This document shows positions 1 to 11,087 of a DNA stretch of 64,000 nt, piece by piece. Source of the stretch: Adineta vaga (lineage: Eukaryota; Rotifera); NCBI GenBank assembly GCA_021613535.1, contig CP075494.1:15748001-15812000 (forward strand), read 5' to 3'. Position 1 is the stretch's first letter, and each line of letters starts with the position of its first letter. Under the pieces are notes generated by a model. It made no database searches. It was not told the DNA's origin and saw only the letters and a list, made by a program, of their open reading frames with translations. The position numbers and the translations under genes are program-made.

Positions 1-756
1 ACAAGATTGAAATCTACTGTAATATTAATATGTCAGACAATTTAATTAAAAACACATATCATAATTCTATATCTATTATCATGGGTTAATAATACAGTAT
101 ATCAATTGCTCTGACATGTTCTAGAGTTCAATCTCATTGATTTGCAATAAGAGCTTTTCAATATTTGAATAATTTATTCATTGATCAAGTATGAAACAAC
201 AATGATGAGTGAATAATTAATAAAGATGAACAAGTATTGTTCAAATGAGACTTGTCAATCAAATTTGATCGCTATGAAATGTAAGATCCTTCTACATCCT
301 AAAAAAATTATCGAAAATAAGTGTGGAAACCTCGAATTTTAATTAGAATTTATGGTCTATACCTCATATGGTGAAATTAATTGATATCAGATCGCTTTTT
401 CTAACTATCCAGAAATTGGATTTGACTATAAAATTGAAGAATTCTTAAGAATATGTCGTGTTTAATTCATGAGTATTGCTCGTTTCCCCTTTGACGAAGT
501 CAATGGAACCGAAGTTATGATAGTTACCTGAGCTTAAGATTCCGTATTAGATATTAATTAAGACATTTCAACAATGCTTCTTCAACCTATTTTTTGGTCA
601 TGAACAGCTCTCATAGTCTCTAGAGTATCCTGAAAGTTTTACTCAAAAACTACGTTTCTTCCTTGCGATATAAAAAAAGAAACAAGTACGAACCTATATC
701 AAAATTTCATGTGTGTGAATTAGATAGATGATATAAATGTATGCCCTTGTTTTCTG
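1..756. other. gene-free AT-rich stretch
   Basis: No open frame with coding character, RNA gene or repeat was seen. It may hold the tail of a gene outside the window or plain intergenic DNA. Confidence 0.5.
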
Positions 757-828
757 TCCGCGGTAGTATAGTGGTGAGTATCCCCGCCTGTCACGCGGGA
801 AACCGGGGTTCGATTCCCCGCCGCGGAG
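757..828 (+). tRNA. trnD-GUC: tRNA-Asp (GUC), copy 1
   Basis: A 72-nt cloverleaf. The 7-bp acceptor stem pairs perfectly (TCCGCGG with CCGCGGA, discriminator G). The anticodon stem CCCGC/GCGGG encloses a 7-base loop with anticodon GTC at 790-792. A box (TAGTATAGTGGTGAGT) and B box (GGTTCGATTCC) are intact, and there is no intron. The T-rich run just downstream (about 831-844) fits a Pol III terminator. Sequence matches the eukaryotic tRNA-Asp consensus. Copies 2 and 3 are identical to it. Confidence 0.98.
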
Positions 829-955
829 TATTTCTTTTTTTCTTTCTCATTCTTATCAATGGTTCGCGAAATAATCTAACAGTCTGACAACATTTTTTAA
901 TAAGTGTAACAAAGACACGAATGAAATTTAATCTAAAAGGAGAAGAGATTGTATG

Positions 956-1027
956 TCCGCGGTAGTATAGTGGTGAGTATCCCCGCCTGTCACGCGGGAA
1001 ACCGGGGTTCGATTCCCCGCCGCGGAG
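956..1027 (+). tRNA. trnD-GUC: tRNA-Asp (GUC), copy 2
   Basis: Identical 72-nt tRNA-Asp. Its downstream flank (GTATTTC, a T run, then CTTTCTC) is nearly the same as that of copy 1, which points to a recent tandem duplication with a unit of about 199 bp. All stems pair and the A and B boxes are intact. Confidence 0.98.
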
Positions 1028-1628
1028 TATTTCTTTTTTTCTTTCTCGTTCTTTTAAATGTTCATAAAACGATCAATGCAATCTCATAGTCTCTTCGTTA
1101 GTTTCTATTTGAAGAGAAATGAATACAAAAAGAAGAATTAGCCAAATAGCATATGTATCAATTATAATAGCAAAATCAGTCCAGAATACATTTGAATTGA
1201 ACTAATGGACTAAAAGCTATTTTTTGTGCTTGAAAAATCCATATCTGACCAACGATTAACCATACAATGGAGAAAAATGAATAAAATCAATTGTCGTCCT
1301 ACCAGACTACTAACAATTAAACTTTTAGCATTATGTGAAACATTGCTTGATCTTGTCATATATTTAGCAGTAATAAAAATTATCAAAAGTAAAATTCCAA
1401 CATACATGAACAATTAAGAAAATATTAACGAATGGTTGAATAGGACACTGATTTCTATAGTTAATCGTAGATGTAACTCAATAATAAAAGAAGGAATTAA
1501 TATGATACTTTGAAAAAGAATCTTGGGTGAGACAAATTGACTAAATTCAATCTTCATTGAAAAAGAAACAAAAATATTTTCATTTAATTTCGAATGATAA
1601 TAAATCATTCAGTTAAAAAAAAGAAATA

Positions 1629-1700
1629 CTCCGCGGCGGGGAATCGAACCCCGGTTTCCCGCGTGACAGGCGGGGATACTCACCACTATACTACCGCGGA
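1629..1700 (-). tRNA. trnD-GUC: tRNA-Asp (GUC), copy 3, inverted
   Basis: Identical 72-nt tRNA-Asp on the minus strand. It keeps the same GTATTTC plus T-run downstream flank (1608-1628 read in reverse), so it is an inverted duplicate of copies 1 and 2 rather than an independent gene. Confidence 0.98.
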
Positions 1701-1971
1701 CATACTCTTTTCAATTAAAAATAATTCCACTAAATTGACCCAATGAATTTTCATCAAATTATTTGTTTTAGAAAAATCTGTATTTACATTGAAAGCTGAT
1801 GTGAAGAATTGAAGTTCGATCGTTAACAGAATCTAGACATTCTCGACCTCTATCGAGTAAAATTTGTTGGTTTGTATTGTTATCCACTAGAAAAAAGAAC
1901 AAAACGATTGATTGAAAAGCACTTGAAGTTTTCTCATGTAAATAAACTAATCGTTAAATTTTTTCTACAAC

Positions 1972-3066
1972 ATGGCAACAGCAAGATCTAAAGACGATCC
2001 ATCTGTTTTGAAAGCTCGAGTTGTTGAGGTAAAGAAAAATGATTCTATTCTTCGATTTATTGTTCTATCTAGCTTGAACGACAAGTTATTGATTATAAAG
2101 TAAAACTTGATGAATTACGTCGTGCGAAAGCTACAACAGTCGTTAAATTAGAAAAGGAATATGTTAATACAAGTATACCTGGGTTTGTTTAATGTTTCCG
2201 ATTTGTTTTTCTTTTCAAAAAATTGAACATTTTTCTTTGCAGAATAAATCGTCCGGAAAGAACAAAACCATGTGAAAAATGTGAAGAATATGAAAAACTT
2301 TTAGAAAATGAAAGAAAATCGAATACACAATTAAAAAAATTACTCGAACAAAAAGATAAACAATCAACAAACAATTCTGGTCCGTGTACAAAATGTAATG
2401 ATTTAAAAAAATTATTAGATATTGAAAAACATAATAATGAACAATTAATTGAACAATTAAAATTAGAAAAAAGACAAACAGAAGAAGAACGAACTGCTAA
2501 AGAGGTCTTTTTTTATTTTCGTTCTATAGAAACGTATTTTCATTCTTTCTTTTTTAGGTACTCGATCAAGCATTAGATATAACACAAAATGATTTAGCTG
2601 AAGCTAAAAATTATTGCGAAGCATTACGAGTTGAAAATGAAGATTATAAAGTAAATTCTTTTTGTTTTATAAGAAACAAAAAAACGAGAAGATTATTCAA
2701 TTTATAGAAAATGTATGAACGAATGAGAAAAGAACATTCAGAAAAAATGGCTGATTTAGCTCAACGAGAAGAAGAAGCAAAGAAACAGGTAAAAGATTTT
2801 AAAATTATATCATTTTGATTTTCATATCCATGGGTAAAGGTTGCAACTTGGGAACAAATGTATCGAGAATGGATGGCAACAATGGAACGTCGAGTTAATA
2901 ATTTACAAGTCACGAATGAAGAACTTCAAGTAGAACAAAAAAAACTTTCAAATCTTTTTCTTTTCAATCAATGAATATTTAGACATGGTTACATGATGAC
3001 AACGAAAGAAGTCCTTATCGTCCAGTCGGTGGTGGCGGTAATAATACTGAAAATCAACGACGATAA
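1972..3066 (+). CDS. coiled-coil protein with paired CxxC motifs, 258 aa
   Basis: Seven exons joined by GT-AG introns: 1972-2028, 2073-2182, 2243-2504, 2558-2650, 2708-2788, 2840-2929, 2983-3066; all junctions keep frame (777 nt). The protein is rich in Lys, Glu, Gln and Leu and is predicted mostly coiled coil. A module occurs twice: PCEKCEEYEKLLENE and PCTKCNDLKKLLDIE, each a CxxC followed by heptad leucines, which could form a small zinc site or disulfide hinge. The tail is polar and Gly/Asn-rich (RPVGGGGNN). No signal peptide or enzyme motif is seen. I do not recognise the family; a cytoskeletal or scaffold role is only a guess from composition. The start is the first ATG in frame with exon 2. 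Confidence 0.8.
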
Positions 3067-3256
3067 ATCAATAAATATTCTTCCTTAATCGTGCTGATAA
3101 ACATTCCTTTTATTTTTTTAACAATCAGTGTGTTGTTTGTGTTTTGTAACAAAATCTCATGATAATCATTTTCACCGTCCATTTATTTTGCCTTATTTTT
3201 ATCACTTTTAATATTTTCAGATGTAACAGTATCATTCATATCAAATCTCTTCCATT

Positions 3257-5338
3257 ATGAGTAAATCAATCAATCAATCTTTCGTTTCCATTGATTTTAT
3301 TTCTTGTTTTTCTCTTCTGTTAAGTTTCATATCCATTACGAGAATATATATCGTCAAAAAAAGATGATGATTATCATCGATCTTATTCAACAATTCGAAG
3401 AAAAACTTCTCCAGAAGTAATTTATTTCTTATGAAATCTCTATTTTATTTATTTATTTAAGGAATCATCTTCATATCGATTTATTTATATAATTATTTTC
3501 ATTATTCTCTTGGTAATTCTTTCAATATTTTATTCATTTTATACTTACATCGATCCAACTTGTTTCAACCAAGAATGTACAGATTTTGTGGTAAATTTTG
3601 CTCTTTAAATAAATCGAATTCTATCGTTTCTCTTTTGTTTTCAAGTGTCAAGCGTATTCAGAAGGTTTAATTGGTGGTCATTTATGTCCAGATTTATGTA
3701 CAACGAAAAAGATTCAATTACAGAATTGTTTAGGTGAACATAAACATTTTCGATCGAGAGTAAGAGGGGAAACATTTGATTGAATTTTAGAAAGTAAGAT
3801 TGCTTTTTTTCTTCTCACAGTTGTTTGAAGATAATGATAATCATCAAGTTATTCGTTGTTATTTAAGACATCCATTGAGTAAATCGAAACCATCGGGTGA
3901 TGTTAAAGAATATTTTAAATTTCCTTCGGATGACTCAACATTAGATGTGCTCTATAATGCACTTCAAGAACATATTCAAGTTTGTTTGTTTTAGTTATTC
4001 ACTTGATAATCGAATGAAAAAAAAATGTTTTGTTTAGAAAACAATAACATTAGAAAATTCTGATGTTTTACTTGAAGAATTGATGAAATTTGCTGATTTT
4101 AATAAAGATGGAAAAGTAAATTAAAAAGAAAAGGAAAGATTTTTGATTCTCTAAATGAATATTTATTGATTAGATAAGTTTATCGGAAGCACGTAGTATT
4201 TGGTCCTTAGTACAAATTGATGAATTTATTTATACATTATTATTATCAGATAAATTTTATATACCAAAAATTCATGGAACATGTGGACATATTTTTGCTG
4301 TTGAACAAGTTCTGAATGGAAAATTACCATTTAATGATCAACAAGGTTCGAGAAAATAATCATTTCAAGATAAAATAATTTCATTATCATTTTTTTTCTA
4401 GAATTACTTTCTGGATCGGAACGACCAAATTGGTATCAAAGAGTACGATTAGCTGTTGGAATTGTTGAATATTTTAGTGATACATGGCATTATCAAGATT
4501 CAGATCAACATTTACATTTATGTCAACCATTAATTAATTCATTTGGTTTTGATAAAGATTTTGAATCAAAAGTAAGTTTTTCTTTCGAAAAACTTCAATC
4601 AGATTAATTATAGAACACGAGAATTATATTCTCTCCACTCAAAGGTCAAAAAAACATTTACTCGAGGCGTAAAACTAAGAAAGAAGTTGAGAATTAAGCG
4701 CAACGAGTGTTATAAAATCCTTTTTCATTTTGTAGAAACTATCACTATGCAGTACAAATAGGTAAATGATATCCAGATAGATTAATCTGAAATACTTATT
4801 ACACGATTGTTGTTAAATTAACTAAGCACTTTCTAATCAATGCAAATTTTCATCTTCTTACTAATCCTTAATATAAATTTTCCTTATTTAGATGTTAAAA
4901 TCGAATCATATAATTTCGTCGAAATCAATTCTCTCACGTCTTCCAAATCAATGTCATGCCAATAAAGATTGTTCATATGATTCATATTGTCATGGAACAT
5001 GTAATATGACAACAAATACTTGTCAAATGAAAGAATTTAATAAAGATTCTTTACATGAATTATGTTCATTATTATCATCATTGATTCTACCAGATGCAAA
5101 TGTCACATTTCAAATAAATTTTGATTTATTCATGCGACAATGTCAAGAAATAGTGACCGATGGAAGTATTTACAATAGTGATTTTATGGATTTAACTGCA
5201 TTACAAATTCGACAAACACTTCTTTTACAGAATTTAAAAAATCTTTTTTGGGCAAATATTGAATATCAAATGAGTAAAATTACAAAGAAATCAACCAAAA
5301 AACCAGCTGGAGCTCCTCCAATACATTCAATTAAATGA
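3257..5338 (+). CDS. DIPK1: DIPK1/FAM69-type divergent protein kinase (ER type II membrane protein)
   Basis: Nine exons: 3257-3260 (only ATG plus one base), 3325-3416, 3462-3590, 3646-3759, 3821-3979, 4038-4115, 4174-4345, 4402-4571, 4892-5338; every junction is in frame. In order: a short basic N-terminus, one membrane span (exon 3, RFIYIIIFIILLVILSIFY), the FAM69 cysteine motif (C-Q-A-Y-S-E-G then LCPDLC), kinase-like core, an EF-hand-like insert (DFNKDGKISLSEA) as in vertebrate DIPK1A/B, and a Cys-rich tail (CHANKDCSYDSYCHGTC). Family members are Cys-rich ER-resident pseudokinases or atypical kinases with unsettled substrates. Intron 8 (320 bp) is much longer than the others. The SETD4-like gene follows after 160 bp on the same strand. 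The 4-base coding first exon is my inference: it restores frame exactly. Confidence 0.87.
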
Positions 5339-5498
5339 AATGTTATTTCTAAATATAGAAATATATATATCTTCACGTTTTCTTTTTGTTTCTCTTGTTA
5401 TTCATTATTTATCTGTGTGTTTTATTCAAAGAAATATATTCAAATATCTATCTTTGTTCGAAGAAACAATTCATGTTCATAAAGAAAATTTCAGATCG

Positions 5499-6560
5499 AT
5501 GAATATTGATGAATTTCTACAATGGTTTAATTCTCTTGGAATTAATACAGAAAATGTAAAAGTTTCGTATTCAGATCATCATGGTTTTGGTCTCTATTCT
5601 CATCAATCATTGATTGAAAAAGATTCAATTATTCTTTCAATACCTGAACATGTTTTTATAAAACCATCCTATGAAATTGATGATTTAACAGGTTTTGAAC
5701 ATTTAATTATTCATTTATTAGAAGAAAAATCAAATCCATATATTGAATTTCTTCGATCTATTCAATGTATTCCATCATGGAGATATTATTTAAATGATCA
5801 ATATCCACGACAATTGAAAGTTCCTATGAGCAAACATCAAACGAAATATGATCAATCAAGAAAGAAATTTCCACAATATAATGATGAAGAATTTCTCTGG
5901 GCTTATTATGCAATTAATACACGATGTGTTCATTTTAATATGGAAAGAGAATCGAAAGATCAAGATGATAATCTTTGTCTTATTCCATATTTAGATTTTG
6001 TTAATCATTCAATTCAACCAAATACAATTTCAAAATTTAATCAAATAACACGTTCCTATGAAATTCGTGCTATGAAATCCATTGAATTTAATGAACAAAT
6101 TACATTTCTTTATAATCCTCATTCAAATATTGATTTATTTATTGAATATGGTTTTGTTCTTCCATCGAATCCTCATAATCAATTAAATATTGAATATGAA
6201 TTAGAAGAAATCCTTTCAAATGAACAAATTCAATTATTTAAATCATTTAATTATTGGAATTCATTAGAATTTTATTCAGGAGATAATAATGATCTTTCAT
6301 GGACGGTGATTAAAGCTATGGAACTAAGTATCAATCAAACGGACTGGTCACCATATGATGATCCATCATCAAACAATAAAGAAAAATTAAAAAATCAAAT
6401 CAAAGAATTTTTGATATTAGTTCAACAAAATATTGAAAATGACTTTCGACAATGGATCACCGAACGTTTTCTCAATGAAAAGACGATTCTCTATAAAGAT
6501 TTTTTAAATATTCTCCATGATACATCTATTGTTATTAATAAATCGATTGTTATTACTTAA
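5499..6560 (+). CDS. SETD4-like SET-domain protein lysine methyltransferase, 353 aa
   Basis: Single exon. The SET domain is split as in the SETD3/SETD4/RuBisCO-LSMT group: N-terminal part with HHGFGLYS near residues 28-35, then the AdoMet and substrate motif DFVNHSIQPNT with the NHS signature, the distal LYNPHSNIDLFIEYGFVLP block, and a C-terminal helical part resembling the Rubis-substrate-binding domain. Family members methylate lysines on histones or other proteins. The reading frame stays open upstream to 5340, but a good 3' splice acceptor (ATTTCAG, ending 5494) lies 5 bases before this ATG, so I take 5499 as the start. The canonical Tyr-Gly before the His-Ser-Asn motif reads Tyr-Asn here. 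It is close behind DIPK1 and could be co-transcribed with it. Confidence 0.85.
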   Translation: MNIDEFLQWFNSLGINTENVKVSYSDHHGFGLYSHQSLIEKDSIILSIPEHVFIKPSYEIDDLTGFEHLIIHLLEEKSNPYIEFLRSIQCIPSWRYYLNDQYPRQLKVPMSKHQTKYDQSRKKFPQYNDEEFLWAYYAINTRCVHFNMERESKDQDDNLCLIPYLDFVNHSIQPNTISKFNQITRSYEIRAMKSIEFNEQITFLYNPHSNIDLFIEYGFVLPSNPHNQLNIEYELEEILSNEQIQLFKSFNYWNSLEFYSGDNNDLSWTVIKAMELSINQTDWSPYDDPSSNNKEKLKNQIKEFLILVQQNIENDFRQWITERFLNEKTILYKDFLNILHDTSIVINKSIVIT

Positions 6561-6582
6561 AATTTCATTTAAGGATATATTA

Positions 6583-6646
6583 AAGGGTGTGGATATGAAT
6601 ATGGATTCAAATGAATAAGGTATACTCACCCGCACCCATCCCTCAT
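6583..6646. repeat. hairpin element D with telomere-like G-rich arms
   Basis: A G-rich left arm (GGGTGTGGATATG) is followed by a C-rich right arm (CACCCGCACCCATCCCTCAT) that is roughly its reverse complement. It is one of about eight such elements in the window and lies just after the SETD4-like gene. Confidence 0.6.
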
Positions 6647-6664
6647 CTCAATGTGTCAGCACAT

Positions 6665-6942
6665 CGATCGTATCTCGTAATGTGTTTCAATCTCAAATAC
6701 AATCGCTAATCGATCAATTCCGATTGTCGATAATGAATACATGTTCGTCCTCTTTTTCAATCATCCAAGAAACAACTCAAAGCAACAGTTTACTTTCAAA
6801 CTTATTTATAGGTTATGCATTGGATATATACAACAGTGTTCTATTCACAATTTTTAACGATTTTGGTAACGATTTCTGTACAACTTCAAGTACATCTGTT
6901 ATGTGTAATCTTTTATTTACGACTACGAGAATCAACTACTGA
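6665..6942 (+). pseudogene. fragment of a bdelloid-type repeated protein family
   Basis: An 86-codon open frame containing SLIDQFRLSI, ETTQSNSLLSNL and a Cys-containing tail. From memory it resembles the middle of large uncharacterised bdelloid proteins with TTQSNALLSAL-type blocks. No start context, partner exon or full-length neighbour was found, so it is most likely a relic. Recognition is from memory and is weak. Confidence 0.35.
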
Positions 6943-7541
6943 ATTTTAAAGGTCAAATTTTTCTACAGATTTGTTATATAATCGAAGCAGTGAGTCAATC
7001 AACACTTGAATGTTTTTATGACCAAAACTGTATCAACACGTTACAGTCTTTTATGTGATATTCGACACCACATACGGTGATCGCACAATTGAATTCGTTC
7101 ATCATGTATTTATAGTTACGTGACGAGACACCATCTTATAAACGTAATTGCAATATTGAATGAATTAGTTGATAGTTTAGTTCGACTTTTAAAACTTATT
7201 GTAACACTAGTAGTTAAATTGCTTGCATATTATACTCGAAAATGGAAAATAAAAATAATAAATAATAGACTATTTGAATATTTATGTGTATTGTCTCATT
7301 TATCGATTTTCGACAATAGAAATTCGAAATCCATTCATCTAAAAACACGGTAAACAGAAAGCATACGATTGTTTTTCATCATTATTATTGTTTACAAATA
7401 TCAATAGACATAATACTAAAACAAAAATATACTTTTACCTTCTATGTTCTACGTTTCGCTTCATGCACACACCAAATATTTTCTTTGCTGACATATTCTA
7501 CCTAATTCAAGAAACAAAAGCATTTTCTGTCTTTAGTCAAA
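6943..7541. other. intergenic stretch before the peroxiredoxin gene
   Basis: AT-rich with no convincing gene. It ends in a pyrimidine-rich acceptor-like site (TCTTTAG ending 7536) five bases before the peroxiredoxin ATG. Confidence 0.5.
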
Positions 7542-8493
7542 ATGGAAGTACGCTTAGGAGTTCAATTTCCAGATTTTAAAATAAAAACCACTGTCGGTGA
7601 CTATCAATTACATCAATGGCTTGGAGATCAGTTAGTATAGCGTTGTTTCTTTTTCAATATATCAATATTTCACGGTAATATCTAATTCTAGATGGGGTAT
7701 TTTGTTTTCTCATCCTGCTGATTACACACCCGTATGTACAACTGAATTAGCACGCGCAGCGCAATTAGCACCTGAATTTGCTAAACGACATACAAAAATG
7801 ATTGGTTTATCATGTGATTCAATTGATCAACATTATGGATGGATTAAAGTAATTTGCTTGTAGTTTTTTTCTCGTTTCTAAAAATAGAAAAGATTCAGTT
7901 TCTTTAGGATATTCATGCATATAGTGGTATTGAAACAGAATGTCCTACTCAATTTCCTTTTCCAATTATTGATGACAGTGATCGACGTTTAGCTACACAA
8001 TTGGGTATGATTGATCCAGTTGAACAAGATTCTGAAGGTTTACCACTCACTGCTCGTGCTGTATGTTATTTAATAAATATTCTTTCAATTATATGTTTCT
8101 TTTATAACATAAGGTTTTTTATATTGGTCCTGATAAACGACTGAAAGCTTATCTCCTCTATCCATCGACTATGGACGAAATTTCGAGTACAATCCACCCA
8201 AAGAAATGTTCTGAACTTATTTCTTCCGTTTTTTAGTGAAATTCTTCGTCTACTTGATTCTCTTCAATTATCTGCAAAATATCCAATTGCGACACCAGTT
8301 GACTGGAAGGTATTCTATGAAAATTCATTTCTTTCGATTATTCCATTCTATTCTTTTATTTTAGAATGGTGACAAAGTCATGGTACCACCAAGCGTTAGT
8401 GATGAAGTTATCAAAGAGACACTTCCACAACCTGTTGAAGTTAACATAAATCTACCAAGTGGAAAGAAATACATTCGTATGACACAACTCTAA
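7542..8493 (+). CDS. PRDX6: PRDX6-type 1-Cys peroxiredoxin, carrying a frameshift in exon 4
   Basis: Six exons: 7542-7630, 7692-7848, 7908-8060, 8114-8186, 8237-8309, 8365-8493. Peroxiredoxin 6 reduces peroxides, including lipid hydroperoxides. The peroxidatic Cys lies in [28 protein letters not shown] and the LPSGKKYIR tail are canonical. The lipase-site Ser of vertebrate GDSWG is Gln here (GDQWG), so the phospholipase activity known from mammals is not expected. At 8173-8175 one base is missing relative to the conserved MGRNFDEIL block. As written, the frame shifts from there, misreads exons 5 and 6, and stops about 50 bp early. The true frame resumes perfectly in exon 5 ([10 protein letters not shown]). 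This is either an assembly error in a G run or a fresh loss-of-function allele. Confidence 0.9.
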
Positions 8494-11087
8494 AAGAGAC
8501 ATACATTTTTTCCGAAAAAAAATAAATATTCGTCGATTATAAGCACATTTAATGACTGTCGCAATCTGCTCCCGCCTTTTATATTTAATAAATATATATA
8601 AATTCCAAGGCGAGGCTAGATGAACAGTTTTTCTCTGTGCTTGTATGAACATCGTGTAGAATCAATGAGAAAAAAGCAATTAGACTGTTTGCACAACCCA
8701 GCGGAACTTTATTGAAATAGAATCTCGGCGCGAGGTGTGTGAACAGTGTAATCGCCATTTTCATATTCATTCGAATATAAGATTTGATAAAATATGAAAG
8801 CATATAAAATCTTATCGGAGGGTACTGATCGACAAACTTCGCTTCATTGATTATCATCGAGCGAGGCAAGACGAACAGTGTCTACCGTATAAGAAGAAAT
8901 GCATCGACTTACTGCTTGTTTGAACATTGCTGAATTGTGTAACTTATTCATTGAGATACATGTCAATTTATATAAGGAAGATGACAATTATTCGTTTATC
9001 ATTGGTTTATATGAAGGTCATTGTCGTCGATTGGTTGGGTGGAAGAAATGACCCTATACTCGGTCACTCTCTTCTTCTCTCTCTCTTTGTTATGCTGTTC
9101 TTTTGTCAAGGATATTCAATGAATAAGAAATTGTCTGACCGTTCATGACCGACGTGCTATGAAACAATAGGAGAAGGACACGAGAATATTCTTTTTCTCA
9201 CGTCAAACATGAAATAATTGCCATCATTTCTCTCGAAACTATTTTATAGAACTTATGAAATCCTCGATCAAAAAACTAAAGTTTCCTATGTCGATAGTTT
9301 TTCATAGTTCATGTTTGTATATACGTGAAGTTTGGCTGAAAAGTTAAACGTTGTTTTCAAATGAAAATATGAGATGGTTTAGTCAATATTGACATCTGAA
9401 ACCAATGTCATTGATCGTACATGTGAACGAAAAAGAACATCTTTTAAGTAAATATATTTATAGAAGATTTAAATCGTCTAAACATGGATATGAAGAAATT
9501 TATTTTCATCTTTGATGCATTGAAATAGATTACAGAGGAAAAAATAAGAAGATGTTTGCTATGTATTTTGAAATATATTAATTTTTAATTCATTCACAAT
9601 AAAATTCAAGTGTGTATTATCTAAATGCGAATGCGCAACTTATTGGCGTCAATATGTTATTATCAACAATAGCTCTTCACATGTCAAGTGTTTTTGAATT
9701 TCTTCGGAAGATAATCATTTATTATTCTATATTCTGTTAAATATTTGAACAATCTATAATGAAACATTCCGCGAAAAACATATGTTATTCATGTTTGTCT
9801 ATATTTTTCGTTGCACAGTAGGAGATCTTCATCTTTTATTTTCACACTTTTAATTTAACACATGTTGTTAGACGAAGAGAAGAATGATTATGATCATGTA
9901 TTCATACGACGAAAGACATGCGTTCAATGCGTGATGATGAATATCAAACAATCGATTCCGGAGGGAAATAAGATTATTATTCTCTCATGATTTGATTACA
10001 AATAAATTCTTTTCTTTTTTTTCTAACTTTGAACATGAAATTTTCGATCAAATGAACACATCTAAATAAGCTTGAAATGTTATTACAACTGGATTTGTTT
10101 TGTAGTAAAATCGGTTTGTTATATTGAACTATTGACTTGAATTTTGTCCGAGATCAGTACGATGTTCTTTTAAAATAAAAATTAACAATAGGAAAACATT
10201 GTCGATAACGAAAGAAATATTATCCATGAGAATATATGAAAAGCATATTTAATACTTCTATGATGTCGCGCTTTATACGGAACACGTTCAACTAACGGTC
10301 AAGACTTATCTAGATTAATATCTAAAAATGAAAAACAAGGCGTTTGATTCGACCTGATATCCTGTCATTCCGACTCTGATTCGATAAGAGTCAACTATTC
10401 TATGAATCTCGAAAATGCCAAAGATATTGTATTCGTTCTGTCGTCTTCAAAGAAAACTATGTTATCATATGATGTTCAATAAAATTATAACACGTGAATT
10501 CTTGTATACCGTATAGCAACTCCTTGGTGTTTGTTATGTCTTGATAAATCATGTTGGATTCAAATACAGCCGATTGAACAAAAGTCCATATCAACTCGAT
10601 CAAATGAAAAAGGTAACGAGAAAATATGGCATACAGTTTTACTAACATCAACATATTTCACAATTCTATTCGCATATTCTTCTCTTATGTATTATACGAC
10701 AGATGTCACTACTATACAATCAGTAAATTTAAACTATGTATTAACACGAGGGATTTAAATTCATAAGAATTTTCAATATTGAAAATAAAATATTTCAGTA
10801 AAAGAAATTAATTTCAAGAGAAATTCACAATAAATAATTACGAAGAAATGACTCATCTAGTGAATATATTTATTATTATTATTTTATTTCGTTGTTATGA
10901 TTGGTAAATCGATCATAATAATAATATTTTTTTCATAAAAGAAAAAGAAAATGTCACGTGAATACAATTGATCAAACTACTAACGAACCTTGATGTTATT
11001 TTCTACATTTTTCTTACACACATATACAAAAATAAAATCATATTCCTCGTCGTTTTTTCTTTCTAGAAGATATAGAAAAACAAAATC
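8494..11087. other. 2.6-kb gene-poor stretch with a spaced repeat motif
   Basis: No coding region could be supported. The only structure seen is a motif CGAGG followed 5-7 bases later by GAACAG, at 8611, 8731 and 8862. Otherwise AT-rich; several short open frames lack coding character. Confidence 0.5.
8609..8882 (+). repeat. three spaced copies of a CGAGG...GAACAG motif
   Basis: CGAGGCTAGATGAACAG (8611), CGAGGTGTGTGAACAG (8731) and CGAGGCAAGACGAACAG (8862) recur about 120-131 bp apart, downstream of the peroxiredoxin gene. The units between them are highly diverged. This could be an old tandem duplication or a set of protein-binding sites. Confidence 0.45.

Noticed and set aside
9841-10760. 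Overlapping 65-75-codon frames on both strands around 10.5 kb
   Set aside because: They overlap each other on opposite strands and neither has a motif, signal peptide or plausible splice partner.
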